The position numbers and the translations under genes are program-made. This document shows positions 6,884-12,784 of a stretch of DNA of 12,784 bases, one piece after another. The DNA is taken from positions 1 to 12,784 of the forward strand of contig UQYL01000034.1 of assembly GCA_900545365.1 (NCBI GenBank). The letters are read 5' to 3'. The notes beneath the pieces were generated by a model, which was not told the DNA's origin, made no database searches, and saw nothing but the letters and a program-made list of their open reading frames with translations. The stretch's first letter is position 1. The number at the start of each line of letters is the position of its first letter. The DNA comes from an uncultured Dialister sp. GTDB lineage: Bacteria; Bacillota; Negativicutes; Veillonellales; Dialisteraceae.

Positions 6884-7836
6884 GAACGCGCTCCTTTCTT
6901 CGCGAGCCGCGGGTCAAGGACGCCGTAGAGGAAGTCCACGATGATATTGACGATCATGTACATGCCGGCGATCCACACGACGATGCCCTGGAGCAGGCGG
7001 ATGTCGCGGTATTCGATGGCTTTCACGGCGAGATTTCCCAGGCCCTGCCAGCCGAAGACGATCTCCACGACGGCCGCGCCGCCGAGAAGGCTCCCGATGG
7101 AGAGGCCGTAGAGCGTGATGAGCGGGAGCACCGCGTTTGGGAGCACTTCCTTCGTGAGGATGTGCAGTTCGCTCATGCCGCGGGCCCGCGCGCCGAGGAC
7201 ATAGTCTTGGCCCAGTTCTTCCAGGACGGCGCTCCGCACCTGGCGGGTGTATTTCGACGACATGCTGATGGCGAGCGTCAGCGCCGGGAGGGAAATGGTA
7301 TCCCAGCCGATGGTGCTCGACACGATGGGGAAGAGTCCCAGTTTCAGTCCGAAGAACCACAGCAGCATGAGGCCCATCCAGAAGCTCGGGATGGAGATGC
7401 CGAAAAAGGTACAGCCGCGGATGAGGAAATCCATCCAGCGGTTTCTGTGGTAGGCCGCGGCGACGCCGAGCGGGAGTGAGACGCAGGTCATGAGGACGAG
7501 GGACGCCGCGGCGAGCGTGATCGTAGCGGGCAGGCATTCCAGGATCTTATCGATGACCGGTTTCCGCGCCATGTAGGAGAATCCCAGATCGCCCTGCGCC
7601 GCGGAAGCGAGCCAATTCCCGAACTGCACGAAAAAGGGCTGGTCGAGGCCGAGCTCTTTCGTGACGGCGTCGATCTCGGCCTGAGAGACCACCACGTCTT
7701 CCGCGCCGGAGATGAGCTGCCGCGCCAGATCTTCCGTGCCCAGCATGGTGATGGAGAACATGATGAAGCTGATCCCCACCAGGGTGACAAGGGCCTGCAG
7801 AAGGTAGCGGCCTAAAATTTTTACGTACAAATGCAT
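6880..7836 (-). CDS. Nickel/dipeptide ABC importer permease B (NikB/DppB type)
   Basis: First gene of the importer operon, a 318-residue inner-membrane permease. An N-terminal helix (about 10-32) leads into a periplasmic domain with GLDQPFFVQFGNWL and GDLGFSY, as in NikB/DppB. The helical core follows, with an EAA-type loop at about 206-235 (EELGQDYVLGARARG, EVLPN) and the terminal YGVLDPRL. The start is uncertain: AGGAGG (7843-7838) is only 1 nt from the ATG at 7836, too close for good initiation. The in-frame TTG two codons later (7830) has a 7-nt spacing, so translation may begin there and give 316 residues. A paralogue lies at 10642-11595. Confidence 0.92.
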   Translation of the reverse strand: MHLYVKILGRYLLQALVTLVGISFIMFSITMLGTEDLARQLISGAEDVVVSQAEIDAVTKELGLDQPFFVQFGNWLASAAQGDLGFSYMARKPVIDKILECLPATITLAAASLVLMTCVSLPLGVAAAYHRNRWMDFLIRGCTFFGISIPSFWMGLMLLWFFGLKLGLFPIVSSTIGWDTISLPALTLAISMSSKYTRQVRSAVLEELGQDYVLGARARGMSELHILTKEVLPNAVLPLITLYGLSIGSLLGGAAVVEIVFGWQGLGNLAVKAIEYRDIRLLQGIVVWIAGMYMIVNIIVDFLYGVLDPRLAKKGARS

Positions 7837-7846
7837 TCCTCCTTTC

Positions 7847-7969
7847 GTCCGCGCGGGCGGACAATGGGCGCCTGGCCTCCTCTGCCGGGGCGGCCGTGAA
7901 CAGAAGGGATCTGAGGAACGGGGCCCTTCTCGGGAAATGCAAAGTTTTCCCTTGTCTTTTCATTTCCCG
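7847..7969 (-). promoter_or_regulatory. Hairpin-rich 5' leader of the first importer operon
   Basis: Between the predicted promoter and permease B the minus-strand RNA can form three perfect hairpins. Hairpin A is CGGGAAATG (7969-7961) with CATTTCCCG (7939-7931), 9 bp with a 21-nt loop. Hairpin B follows directly: AGAAGGG (7930-7924) with CCCTTCT (7908-7902), 7 bp. Hairpin C is GTCCGC-CCGC-GCGGAC (7862-7847), 3 nt before the AGGAGG ribosome binding site. The loop of A also contains GGGAAAA, which could compete for the same TTTCCC arm. There is no T-run, so this is not a simple terminator. I cannot assign it to a known RNA class. Confidence 0.5.
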
Positions 7970-7985
7970 CAGATTCCATGCATAA

Positions 7986-7994
7986 ATTATATCA
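7986..7994 (-). promoter_or_regulatory. Extended -10 promoter of the first importer operon
   Basis: On the minus strand TGATATAAT (7994 to 7986) combines a perfect TATAAT with the TGn extended -10 element. The region 17 nt upstream has only a weak -35 (TACAAA). Transcription should start near 7979, giving a leader of about 140 nt. The site lies in an AT-rich island shared with the divergent hydrolase promoter. Confidence 0.72.
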
Positions 7995-8053
7995 TTGAAC
8001 TTTGGAAATTTGTAGATTATTTTAATGCAGGGCAAAGAAAAATATTATATAAT
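7995..8053 (+). promoter_or_regulatory. Candidate promoter(s) for the divergent hydrolase gene
   Basis: Two candidates are visible. TTGAAC (7995-8000) and TATTTT (8018-8023) are 17 nt apart. A perfect TATAAT stands at 8048-8053, but I see no good -35 at the right distance from it. The whole stretch is strongly AT-rich and the gene needs its own promoter here, because the upstream gene is on the other strand. Which element is used cannot be decided. Confidence 0.45.
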
Positions 8054-8108
8054 ACAAATTGAAAATTTTACATTTGTTAAAGTGTTTTCTAAAATACAGG
8101 AGGGGATC

Positions 8109-9056
8109 ATGCGCTTCGGGCTGATCGAAGAGAAGAACGGGAAGAAGAAGTACATGGCGGCGGTGCCCGGCGGGCATGCGGTGCTGCCGGTGACGGTGAT
8201 CGAAGGGGCGGCGGACGGGCCGCGGGTGCTCATCACGGCGGGCATCCACGGCGGGGAATATCCGGGCATCGCCGCGTCCATGGAGATCGCCGCCATGCTC
8301 TCCCCGGCGGATATCGCCGGGACGCTCACCCTCGTCCACGCGGCGAATCCCGGCGCTTTCTGGGCCCGCCGCCCCGAGCTCAATGAGGAGGACGGGAAGA
8401 ATCTGAACCGGGAATTTCCGGGCAATCCCAACGGCACGGCCACGCAGCGGCTGGCGTATTTTTTGAATACGGAATTCATCAGCCGGGCGGATTTCTACAT
8501 GGATCTCCACAGCGGCGACATCCATGAAGATCTCTGCGCCCACGTGTATTATTCCAAGGCCTGCGCGGCGGAGGTGTCGCGGGCGTCGCGGGAGATGGCT
8601 CTCGCCGCAGGCGTGCCCTACGCGGTGCCGTCTCTCGCTTCCGGCGGGGCGTACAATTATGCCGCCTTTTCCGGAGTGCCTGCCATCCTCGTGGAGCACG
8701 GCGGGAACGGGATCTGCGGGAATGACGATGTGAAGGCGCACCGCGACGATATCCTCCGGGTGCTGCGGCACGTGGGCTGTCTCGTCAATCCGGCGCTCTT
8801 CGCCGCGGAGGCGGAAAGGCCGCCGGAAGAGGTGAAGAAAGTGATCTATGTGGAGGCGGAGGAAGACAGCTGCTGGCGGACGGAGCTCACGCAGGGGGCG
8901 CGCGTCAGGAAAGGAGACGTTCTGGGGGTCACGACGGATCTTTTCGGCGCCGTGCGGAAGGTCTACACCGCCGAGGAGGACGGCGTGCTGCTCTATATCA
9001 ATACGTCGCTGGCGCTGCTCCGCGGCAAGACCGCGGCGGCGTACGCAGTCCTGTAA
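8109..9056 (+). CDS. Zinc hydrolase, succinylglutamate desuccinylase/aspartoacylase family (M14-like)
   Basis: A 315-residue cytoplasmic enzyme (no signal peptide) of the AstE/AspA family, whose members remove acyl groups from N-acyl amino acids or related compounds. The zinc ligands are visible: His47 and Glu50 in GIHGGEYPG, and His134 in MDLHSGD. Between them lies the substrate loop DGKNLNREFPG (95-105). Glu196 in ILVEHGG is the likely catalytic acid. The last ~75 residues form the small beta-rich domain usual in this family. The ATG at 8109 has AGGAGGGG 3-5 nt upstream; the open frame extends back to 8025, but that part lies in the AT-rich promoter region. It is divergent from the first importer operon and convergent with the second. 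The substrate is unknown; deacylation of something brought in by the neighbouring importer is a reasonable guess only. Confidence 0.85.
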   Translation: MRFGLIEEKNGKKKYMAAVPGGHAVLPVTVIEGAADGPRVLITAGIHGGEYPGIAASMEIAAMLSPADIAGTLTLVHAANPGAFWARRPELNEEDGKNLNREFPGNPNGTATQRLAYFLNTEFISRADFYMDLHSGDIHEDLCAHVYYSKACAAEVSRASREMALAAGVPYAVPSLASGGAYNYAAFSGVPAILVEHGGNGICGNDDVKAHRDDILRVLRHVGCLVNPALFAAEAERPPEEVKKVIYVEAEEDSCWRTELTQGARVRKGDVLGVTTDLFGAVRKVYTAEEDGVLLYINTSLALLRGKTAAAYAVL

Positions 9057-9065
9057 GTCAGATAA

Positions 9066-9104
9066 AAAGAAAAGACAGGCATTCGCAGGTGTCTGTCTTT
9101 TTTT
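9066..9104. terminator. Bidirectional terminator between hydrolase and second binding protein
   Basis: The 11-bp stem AAAGACAGGCA (9071-9081) / TGTCTGTCTTT (9090-9100) has one G-U pair and an 8-nt loop, then further T to 9104. An A-rich run on the left gives a T-rich tail on the minus strand. It sits in the 59-bp gap between two convergent genes and can serve both. Confidence 0.88.
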
Positions 9105-9115
9105 ATGCGTCTTTA

Positions 9116-10645
9116 TTACGGCTTTTCCGCGGGGCGGATGGCGTCGGTGATCCAGTAGTAATCGGCGGGGGTGATCTTCGCGCCTTCCACGCGGGCGGAA
9201 GAGACCATGGCGGCCTTCGGGTAGCCGAAGACGAGCGCCGCCGCTTCGTCCAGCAGGAGCTGCTGCATGCGGACGACAATGGCCCGCCGCTGTCCCGGCT
9301 CGATGGCGGAGGCGAGTTCCGCGGCGAGAGCGTCGTAGGCATCACTGTGCCACCCCGTGACATTTCCTTCTTCACCGCCGCTGCCCCAGTACCGGTCGAG
9401 GTACACTTCGGGGTCGCCCGTGCTTCCCGTGAGGATGCTCGTGGCGAGGAGATCCCACGAGCCGTCTTTCCCGCGGCTCACGAGGACGCTGTAATCGACG
9501 ATCTCGATGCGGACGCGGATGCCCGCTTTTCCGGCGCCTGCCTGCACCGCTTCCGCCAGCGCCGGGAGGTAGGGCCGGTCGGGATAGGTGATGAGGGTGA
9601 GCTCCAGCTTCCGGCCGTCTTTTTCACGGATGCCGTCGCCGTCGGTGTCTGTCCAGCCCGCCTCATCAAGCAGCCGCTTCGCCCGTTCCGGGGCATAGCC
9701 GTTCGGGTCACGCAGCGCATCGAAGCCGCAGTCCATGGAAGGCGGGAGCGCCGGGCCGCCGGGAATGAAGGCGCCTCCCAGAAGGATCTCGCACCACGTC
9801 TTCCTGTCGCACGCGGAGATGAGAGCCGCCCGCACGCGCCGGTCTTCGAGAGGCCGGCCGGGAGCGGCATTGAAACGGGCCAGCACAGAACGAAGGGACG
9901 CCGTTTCCGATACGCGGTACGGCCCGCCGCGGAAGAGGGGAAGGCTCTCCGGCGCGGCATTGGGGAGGACATCCGTCTCTCCCGCCTGGAGCGCCATGGA
10001 TGACGCGCCGGGGTCGGGCACGAAGACCACATCGAGGCGGCGGAAGGGAACGGCCCGATAGGGATTGGCGGAGAAATGGAAGACCGCGCTGTCCGCCTCG
10101 TCCAGCCGGTACGGGCCTGTGCCGACGGGGCCGCGGCGGCGGATATCGCCGGAGGCCTCCGTGTCGATCACGAGAAAGAGCGGGTCCGCCAGGAGACCGG
10201 GAAGATTCGGCGCGGGCGCTTCCGTGCGGATGACGAGGCGCTGCCCGTCCGCTTCAATGGCTTTCGGCGTGAAGAAAGAACAGGCCCGGGGCGACCGCTC
10301 GAAAACCCGCAGAAGGGAGGCCCGCACGGCTTCCGCTGTGAGGGGGCGGCCATTGGAGAAAAAGACGCCGCTCCGGATGCGGAAGGTCCACACCGTTCGG
10401 GAAGGGTCGGCGCTCCAGCTCTCGGCGAGCCACGGCAGGGGCGTCATTTTTTCGTCAAAGCGGGCGAGGCATTCTCCCACGCCGAAGCGCATCAGATCCC
10501 AGGAGGCGTAATTGTCCGCCGGGTCGAGGCTCCGGGGGATCACCGTCTGGGCCATGCGGAGCGTATCCGCCGGGAGCGCGGGCGCGCAGCCCGAAGCGGA
10601 GAGAAGGGCCGCCGCGGCGGTGAGAGCGAGAAATCGGTGGTTCAT
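9116..10645 (-). CDS. Second substrate-binding lipoprotein (SBP family 5), paralogue of the first
   Basis: A 509-residue lipoprotein closely related to the binding protein at 4455-6032. It shares DNY, MRFGVGECLARFDEKM, PWLAESW, SNGRPLTAEAV, LLADPLFLVIDT, GTGPY and the DTDGDGIREKDG loop, and ends YYWITDAIRPAEKP. The ATG at 10645 is chosen because AGGAGG lies 8 nt upstream and a lipoprotein signal follows (SASGC, Cys20); the frame continues to 10741 inside the permease gene. Its start overlaps the permease stop as ATGA. Compared with its paralogue it uses Arg where the other has Lys at many sites, consistent with a more GC-biased sequence. The frame is intact with no sign of decay. No ATPase genes follow, so it must work with components encoded elsewhere, perhaps the first operon. 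Confidence 0.9.
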   Translation of the reverse strand: MNHRFLALTAAAALLSASGCAPALPADTLRMAQTVIPRSLDPADNYASWDLMRFGVGECLARFDEKMTPLPWLAESWSADPSRTVWTFRIRSGVFFSNGRPLTAEAVRASLLRVFERSPRACSFFTPKAIEADGQRLVIRTEAPAPNLPGLLADPLFLVIDTEASGDIRRRGPVGTGPYRLDEADSAVFHFSANPYRAVPFRRLDVVFVPDPGASSMALQAGETDVLPNAAPESLPLFRGGPYRVSETASLRSVLARFNAAPGRPLEDRRVRAALISACDRKTWCEILLGGAFIPGGPALPPSMDCGFDALRDPNGYAPERAKRLLDEAGWTDTDGDGIREKDGRKLELTLITYPDRPYLPALAEAVQAGAGKAGIRVRIEIVDYSVLVSRGKDGSWDLLATSILTGSTGDPEVYLDRYWGSGGEEGNVTGWHSDAYDALAAELASAIEPGQRRAIVVRMQQLLLDEAAALVFGYPKAAMVSSARVEGAKITPADYYWITDAIRPAEKP

Positions 10646-11595
10646 CGGCGGCTCCTCCTTTCCGCGGAGAGGCGAGGATCGAGAAGACGCTGCGCCGCGT
10701 CGGCGGCGAACTGAGAAAGCGTGCAGCAGAGCGCGCCCCATACGGCGATGCCCTGCAGAAGGCGGATATCCCGGAATTCCACGGCCTGCACCGCCAGATA
10801 CCCCAGGCCGGGCCAGCCGAAGACCGCTTCAATGACCGCCGCGCCGGAGAGGAGGCTCGCCGCGGAGAGGCCGAAAAGAGCTGTGAGAGGAAGGAGCGCA
10901 TTGGGGAGCACTTCCCGGAAGAGGATGCGCGCGTCGGAGAATCCCCGGGCATGCGCGCCTATGACATAGTCTTTCGCCAGCTCTTCCAGCGCTGCCGCCC
11001 GCACCTGCCGCACATATTTCGATGCCATGCCCGCGGCGAGAGCCAGCGCGGGAAGGACGAGGGCCGCCCATCCGCCCGTACCGGCGGCGATGGGGAAAAG
11101 ACGGAGCTTCAGCCCGAAGAACCACAGCAGGAGAAGACCCAGCCAGAAGCCCGGCAGGGAGAGACCCGCGAAGGAGAGCCCCCGGATGAGGAGATCCGCT
11201 TTCCCTCCGGGGCGGTGCGCCGCGAGGAGCCCCAGCGGAATGGAGACGAGGAGCGTCAGAGCGAACGCCGCTCCGGCGAGGGCGAGCGTCGCCGGGAAGC
11301 GGGCGAGGATCACGTCCGCCACTGGCGCCTGGCACATGTAGGACCAGCCCAGATCGCCGTGAAGCGCCGCGGCGAGCCACCGGGCAAACTGCACGAAGAA
11401 AGGATCGGAGAGGCCGAGCGCTTCCGTCACGGCGGCGATCTCCTCCGGAGAGACGGGCCGCTCTTCCGCGCCGGTGATCATCTGCCGCGCCAGCTCGTCC
11501 GTGCCGAGCATGGTGAGCGCGAAGACCGCCAGCGACGCGCCGAGCATGGTGAGCGCCGCTTCCGCGAGGCGGGCGGCGAAACAGGAAAACCTCAT
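10642..11595 (-). CDS. Second nickel/dipeptide ABC permease B (NikB/DppB type), orphan paralogue
   Basis: A 317-residue inner-membrane permease, collinear with the permease B at 6880-7836. It keeps FALTMLGTDELARQMITGAEE, DPFFVQFARWL, GDLGWSY, LLLWFFGLKL, the EAA-type loop (EELAKDYVIGAHARG, EVLPN, about 204-232), VFGWPGLG and the terminal LLDPRLS. The ATG at 11595 has AGGAGG within 5-8 nt. In the full operon permease C follows permease B; here the next gene is the binding protein, joined by a 4-nt overlap, with no trace of permease C or ATPases. It may replace permease B1 in a hybrid channel with permease C1. It is first in a two-gene operon with its own promoter at 11626-11656. Confidence 0.9.
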   Translation of the reverse strand: MRFSCFAARLAEAALTMLGASLAVFALTMLGTDELARQMITGAEERPVSPEEIAAVTEALGLSDPFFVQFARWLAAALHGDLGWSYMCQAPVADVILARFPATLALAGAAFALTLLVSIPLGLLAAHRPGGKADLLIRGLSFAGLSLPGFWLGLLLLWFFGLKLRLFPIAAGTGGWAALVLPALALAAGMASKYVRQVRAAALEELAKDYVIGAHARGFSDARILFREVLPNALLPLTALFGLSAASLLSGAAVIEAVFGWPGLGYLAVQAVEFRDIRLLQGIAVWGALCCTLSQFAADAAQRLLDPRLSAERRSRR

Positions 11596-11625
11596 GGCCT
11601 CCTCCTTTCCCGAAAGATTTTTCCT

Positions 11626-11656
11626 ACTATACCATTGAAAGCCCGGTGAAAGTCAA
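11626..11656 (-). promoter_or_regulatory. Promoter of the orphan permease/binding-protein operon
   Basis: On the minus strand TTGACT (11656-11651) and TATAGT (11631-11626) are 19 nt apart. TGG directly before TATAGT makes an extended -10, which can offset the long spacer. The first five bases of the -35 are one half of the 14-bp palindrome at 11652-11665. The leader to the ATG at 11595 is short, about 24 nt. Confidence 0.65.
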
Positions 11657-11665
11657 GCGCTTGAC
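11652..11665. promoter_or_regulatory. Palindromic operator shared by two divergent promoters
   Basis: GTCAAGCGCTTGAC is a perfect 14-bp palindrome. Each half ends in TTGAC on its own strand, so it supplies the -35 core of both the minus-strand permease promoter and the plus-strand MFS promoter. A dimeric regulator bound here could block or stagger RNA polymerase at both. No regulator gene is in the window and I do not recognise the site as that of a known factor. Confidence 0.55.
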
Positions 11666-11690
11666 GGCGCGGGGCGGCTCCTGCTATACT
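11661..11690 (+). promoter_or_regulatory. Promoter of the OFA-family MFS gene and its riboswitch leader
   Basis: TTGACG (11661-11666) and TATACT (11685-11690) are 18 nt apart, each 5/6 to consensus. TGC before the -10 gives an extended -10 element. The predicted start near 11697 falls just before the 5' side of the riboswitch P1 stem at 11707, as expected for a riboswitch transcript. Confidence 0.75.
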
Positions 11691-11706
11691 GCATCTACAA
11701 TACAAA

Positions 11707-11778
11707 CGCATGCAGTGCTGACGGATAGTGGAAATGACCACGTGTGCTGCGCGCGAAGATCGGCCGACCGTCTGGGCA
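11707..11778 (+). promoter_or_regulatory. ZTP (pfl-motif) riboswitch aptamer
   Basis: The leader fits the two-domain ZTP aptamer. P1 pairs 11707-11715 with 11747-11755 (one G-U, one mismatch). Then comes UGCUGACGG (11716-11724), matching the family core UGACUGGCG(G) with one base missing and G to A. The P2 hairpin GUGG (11728-11731) / CCAC (11738-11741) follows. The 3' domain has GCC (11763-11765) / GGC (11775-11777) closing the loop GACCGUCUG and reads CCGUCUGGGCA, one base from the hallmark CCGCCUGGGCA. The pseudoknot GACGG (11720-11724) with CCGUC (11768-11772) is complete: the A in the core is matched by the U in the loop, a compensated pair. The family senses ZMP/ZTP and usually switches genes on. 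The weakest part is the purine stretch after P2, which is GUGUG here. The consensus is from memory. Confidence 0.75.
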
Positions 11779-11848
11779 GGGAGTTCTGTTCAGGCGGTCT
11801 TCGTCTGTATGGCGCTCCCTTTGAAATCGTTTCAAAGGGGGATTTTTT
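11766..11848 (+). terminator. Riboswitch expression platform: terminator-like hairpin over the RBS
   Basis: A 12-bp stem CTCCCTTTGAAA (11815-11826) / TTTCAAAGGGGG (11830-11841), with a TCG loop and one G-U pair, is followed by A and six T that reach the ATG. It looks like an intrinsic terminator and also buries the Shine-Dalgarno AAAGGGGG. Upstream, GACCGTCTG (11766-11774) can pair with CAGGCGGTC (11791-11799), which would destroy the aptamer loop. AGGGAG (11778-11783) can pair with CTCCCT (11815-11820), which would open the terminator. These competing pairings fit an ON switch. Confidence 0.7.
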
Positions 11849-12784
11849 ATGAAAAGAAACCGCTGGTTCATCGCCCTCGCCGCGGTGGGGCTTCATATTT
11901 CTATCGGGAGCGTCTACGCATGGAGCGTGCTCGCTCGCCCGGTCATGGAGGAGATGGGCGTCATGCTCTCCGAGGCGACATGGGCCTTTTCCATCGCCAT
12001 CCTGTTCCTCGGCCTCTCCGCGGGATTCCTGGGGCACTTCGTGGAGCGCATGGGGCCGCGCCGCTCCGGCCTCCTCTCGGCGGGCTTCTTCTGCGCGGGC
12101 CTCCTCGGCACGGCATGGGCCGTGGAAACGAAGAGCCTCGGCCTGCTCTACCTGTCGTACGGATTCATCGGCGGCATCGGCCTCGGCACGGGATACATCA
12201 CGCCCGTGGCGACGCTCGTGAAATGGTTTCCCCGGAACCGGGGCTTTGCTACGGGCCTTGCCATCATGGGCTTCGGATTCGCCGCCTTCATCGCCGGGCC
12301 GGTCATGCAGCGCCTCACCGCGGCGTACGGCCTCGCAGAGAATTTCCTCTTCATGGCCTGCGCCTACGCCCTCGTCATGGGCGCGTCCGCGCTCTATCTC
12401 GCGCCGCCCCGTCCGGGCGAAGTGGAGAGCGACCTCGCCGCCGTGGTGAAAGAGGAAATCGCCGCGGCGCCCGCACCGGTCCCGCAGAAGCAGTACACTC
12501 GGCGGGAAGCGGTGAAGACGCCCGAATTTGCCGCGCTGTGGTGGATCTTCTTCACGAACATCACCTGCGGCATCGGCCTCCTCGCCGTGGCGTCTCCCAT
12601 GGCGCAGGAAGTCATCAGCATGAGCCCCGCCGGGGCGGCGTCCCTCGTGGGCATCATCGGCATCGTGAACGGCGCGGGGCGCCTCCTCTGGTCCACCGTC
12701 TCCGACTGGATTGGCCGGGGCGCGGTGTACCTCCTCTTCTTCACCCTCGAAGTCTTCGCCTTCTGGCAGCTCGCCGGCACGTCC
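11849..12784 (+). CDS. OFA-family MFS transporter (oxalate/formate antiporter-like), 3' end outside window
   Basis: The first 312 residues of a ~400-residue inner-membrane transporter; the frame is open to the last base. Features of the OFA branch of the major facilitator superfamily are the first helix with HISIGSVYAWSVL (16-28), the helix 2-3 loop FVERMGPRR (64-72), then GLGTGYITPVATLVKWFP (111-128) and RGFATGLAIMGFG (131-143). A charged central loop (about 188-225) leads to the second half, with NGAGRLLWSTVSDWIGR (274-290) as its loop signature. Known members exchange oxalate for formate or move other small carboxylates. The start follows AAAGGGGG by 7 nt. The upstream ZTP riboswitch suggests a role tied to one-carbon or purine supply, for example formate movement. 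Substrate identity cannot be read directly. Confidence 0.88.
   Translation, partial: MKRNRWFIALAAVGLHISIGSVYAWSVLARPVMEEMGVMLSEATWAFSIAILFLGLSAGFLGHFVERMGPRRSGLLSAGFFCAGLLGTAWAVETKSLGLLYLSYGFIGGIGLGTGYITPVATLVKWFPRNRGFATGLAIMGFGFAAFIAGPVMQRLTAAYGLAENFLFMACAYALVMGASALYLAPPRPGEVESDLAAVVKEEIAAAPAPVPQKQYTRREAVKTPEFAALWWIFFTNITCGIGLLAVASPMAQEVISMSPAGAASLVGIIGIVNGAGRLLWSTVSDWIGRGAVYLLFFTLEVFAFWQLAGTS

Noticed and set aside
7931..7969. Inverted repeat CGGGAAATG-N21-CATTTCCCG as a NikR operator.
   Set aside because: The known NikR consensus (GTATGA-type half sites) is different and the repeat lies downstream of the predicted start; it is described as an RNA hairpin instead.
11646..11852. 68-codon frame across the MFS leader.
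   Set aside because: Its start lies upstream of the -35 box of the predicted promoter, so it would not be on the transcript, and the region is explained by the riboswitch.

Overview
The window looks like chromosomal DNA of a GC-rich diderm Firmicute of the class Negativicutes (relatives of Selenomonas, Megasphaera or Dialister). The best evidence is a porin with an N-terminal SLH domain and a beta-barrel ending in phenylalanine, the outer-membrane tether typical of that class. Firmicutes-type TrpA motifs and consensus sigma-70 promoters in AT-rich islands agree with this. The genus cannot be fixed from the sequence.

Layout, left to right. (1) Positions 1-1127: the end of a tryptophan operon, with the trpB 3' end and complete trpA overlapping by 8 nt, then an intrinsic terminator. 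(2) 1226-2671: a monocistronic SLH porin with a near-consensus promoter, a ~138-nt structured leader and its own terminator. (3) 2804-7994, minus strand: a complete five-gene ABC importer operon of the nickel/dipeptide (NikABCDE/Dpp) type, in the order permease B, permease C, lipoprotein binding protein A, ATPase D, ATPase F. It is tightly packed with several ATGA overlaps, has an extended -10 promoter and a hairpin-rich leader, and ends at a terminator. (4) 8109-9056, plus strand: a cytoplasmic zinc hydrolase of the succinylglutamate desuccinylase/aspartoacylase family, divergent from the importer. (5) 9116-11595, minus strand: a second, partial importer set with only a permease B paralogue and a binding-protein paralogue; permease C and both ATPases are absent. 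(6) 11849-12784: the first 312 codons of an OFA-family (oxalate/formate antiporter-like) MFS transporter, cut by the window end.

The most interesting stretch is 11626-11848. A perfect 14-bp palindrome carries the -35 elements of two divergent promoters, one for the partial importer and one for the MFS gene. The MFS leader contains what reads as a ZTP (pfl-motif) riboswitch, including a base change in the pseudoknot compensated in its partner strand. Downstream is a terminator-like hairpin that also covers the ribosome binding site. ZTP riboswitches respond to the purine intermediate ZMP/ZTP, which accumulates when 10-formyl-tetrahydrofolate is short. Control of a formate/oxalate-type transporter by this sensor would link one-carbon starvation to formate transport. 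That functional link is inference; the RNA motif and the gene family are visible in the sequence.

How the genes may work together: importer 1 probably brings a nickel chelate or small peptide-like compound into the cytoplasm, and the divergent hydrolase may deacylate an imported compound. The orphan permease/binding-protein pair may borrow the ATPases and permease C of importer 1. No mobile elements, CRISPR arrays, tRNA or rRNA genes were seen.
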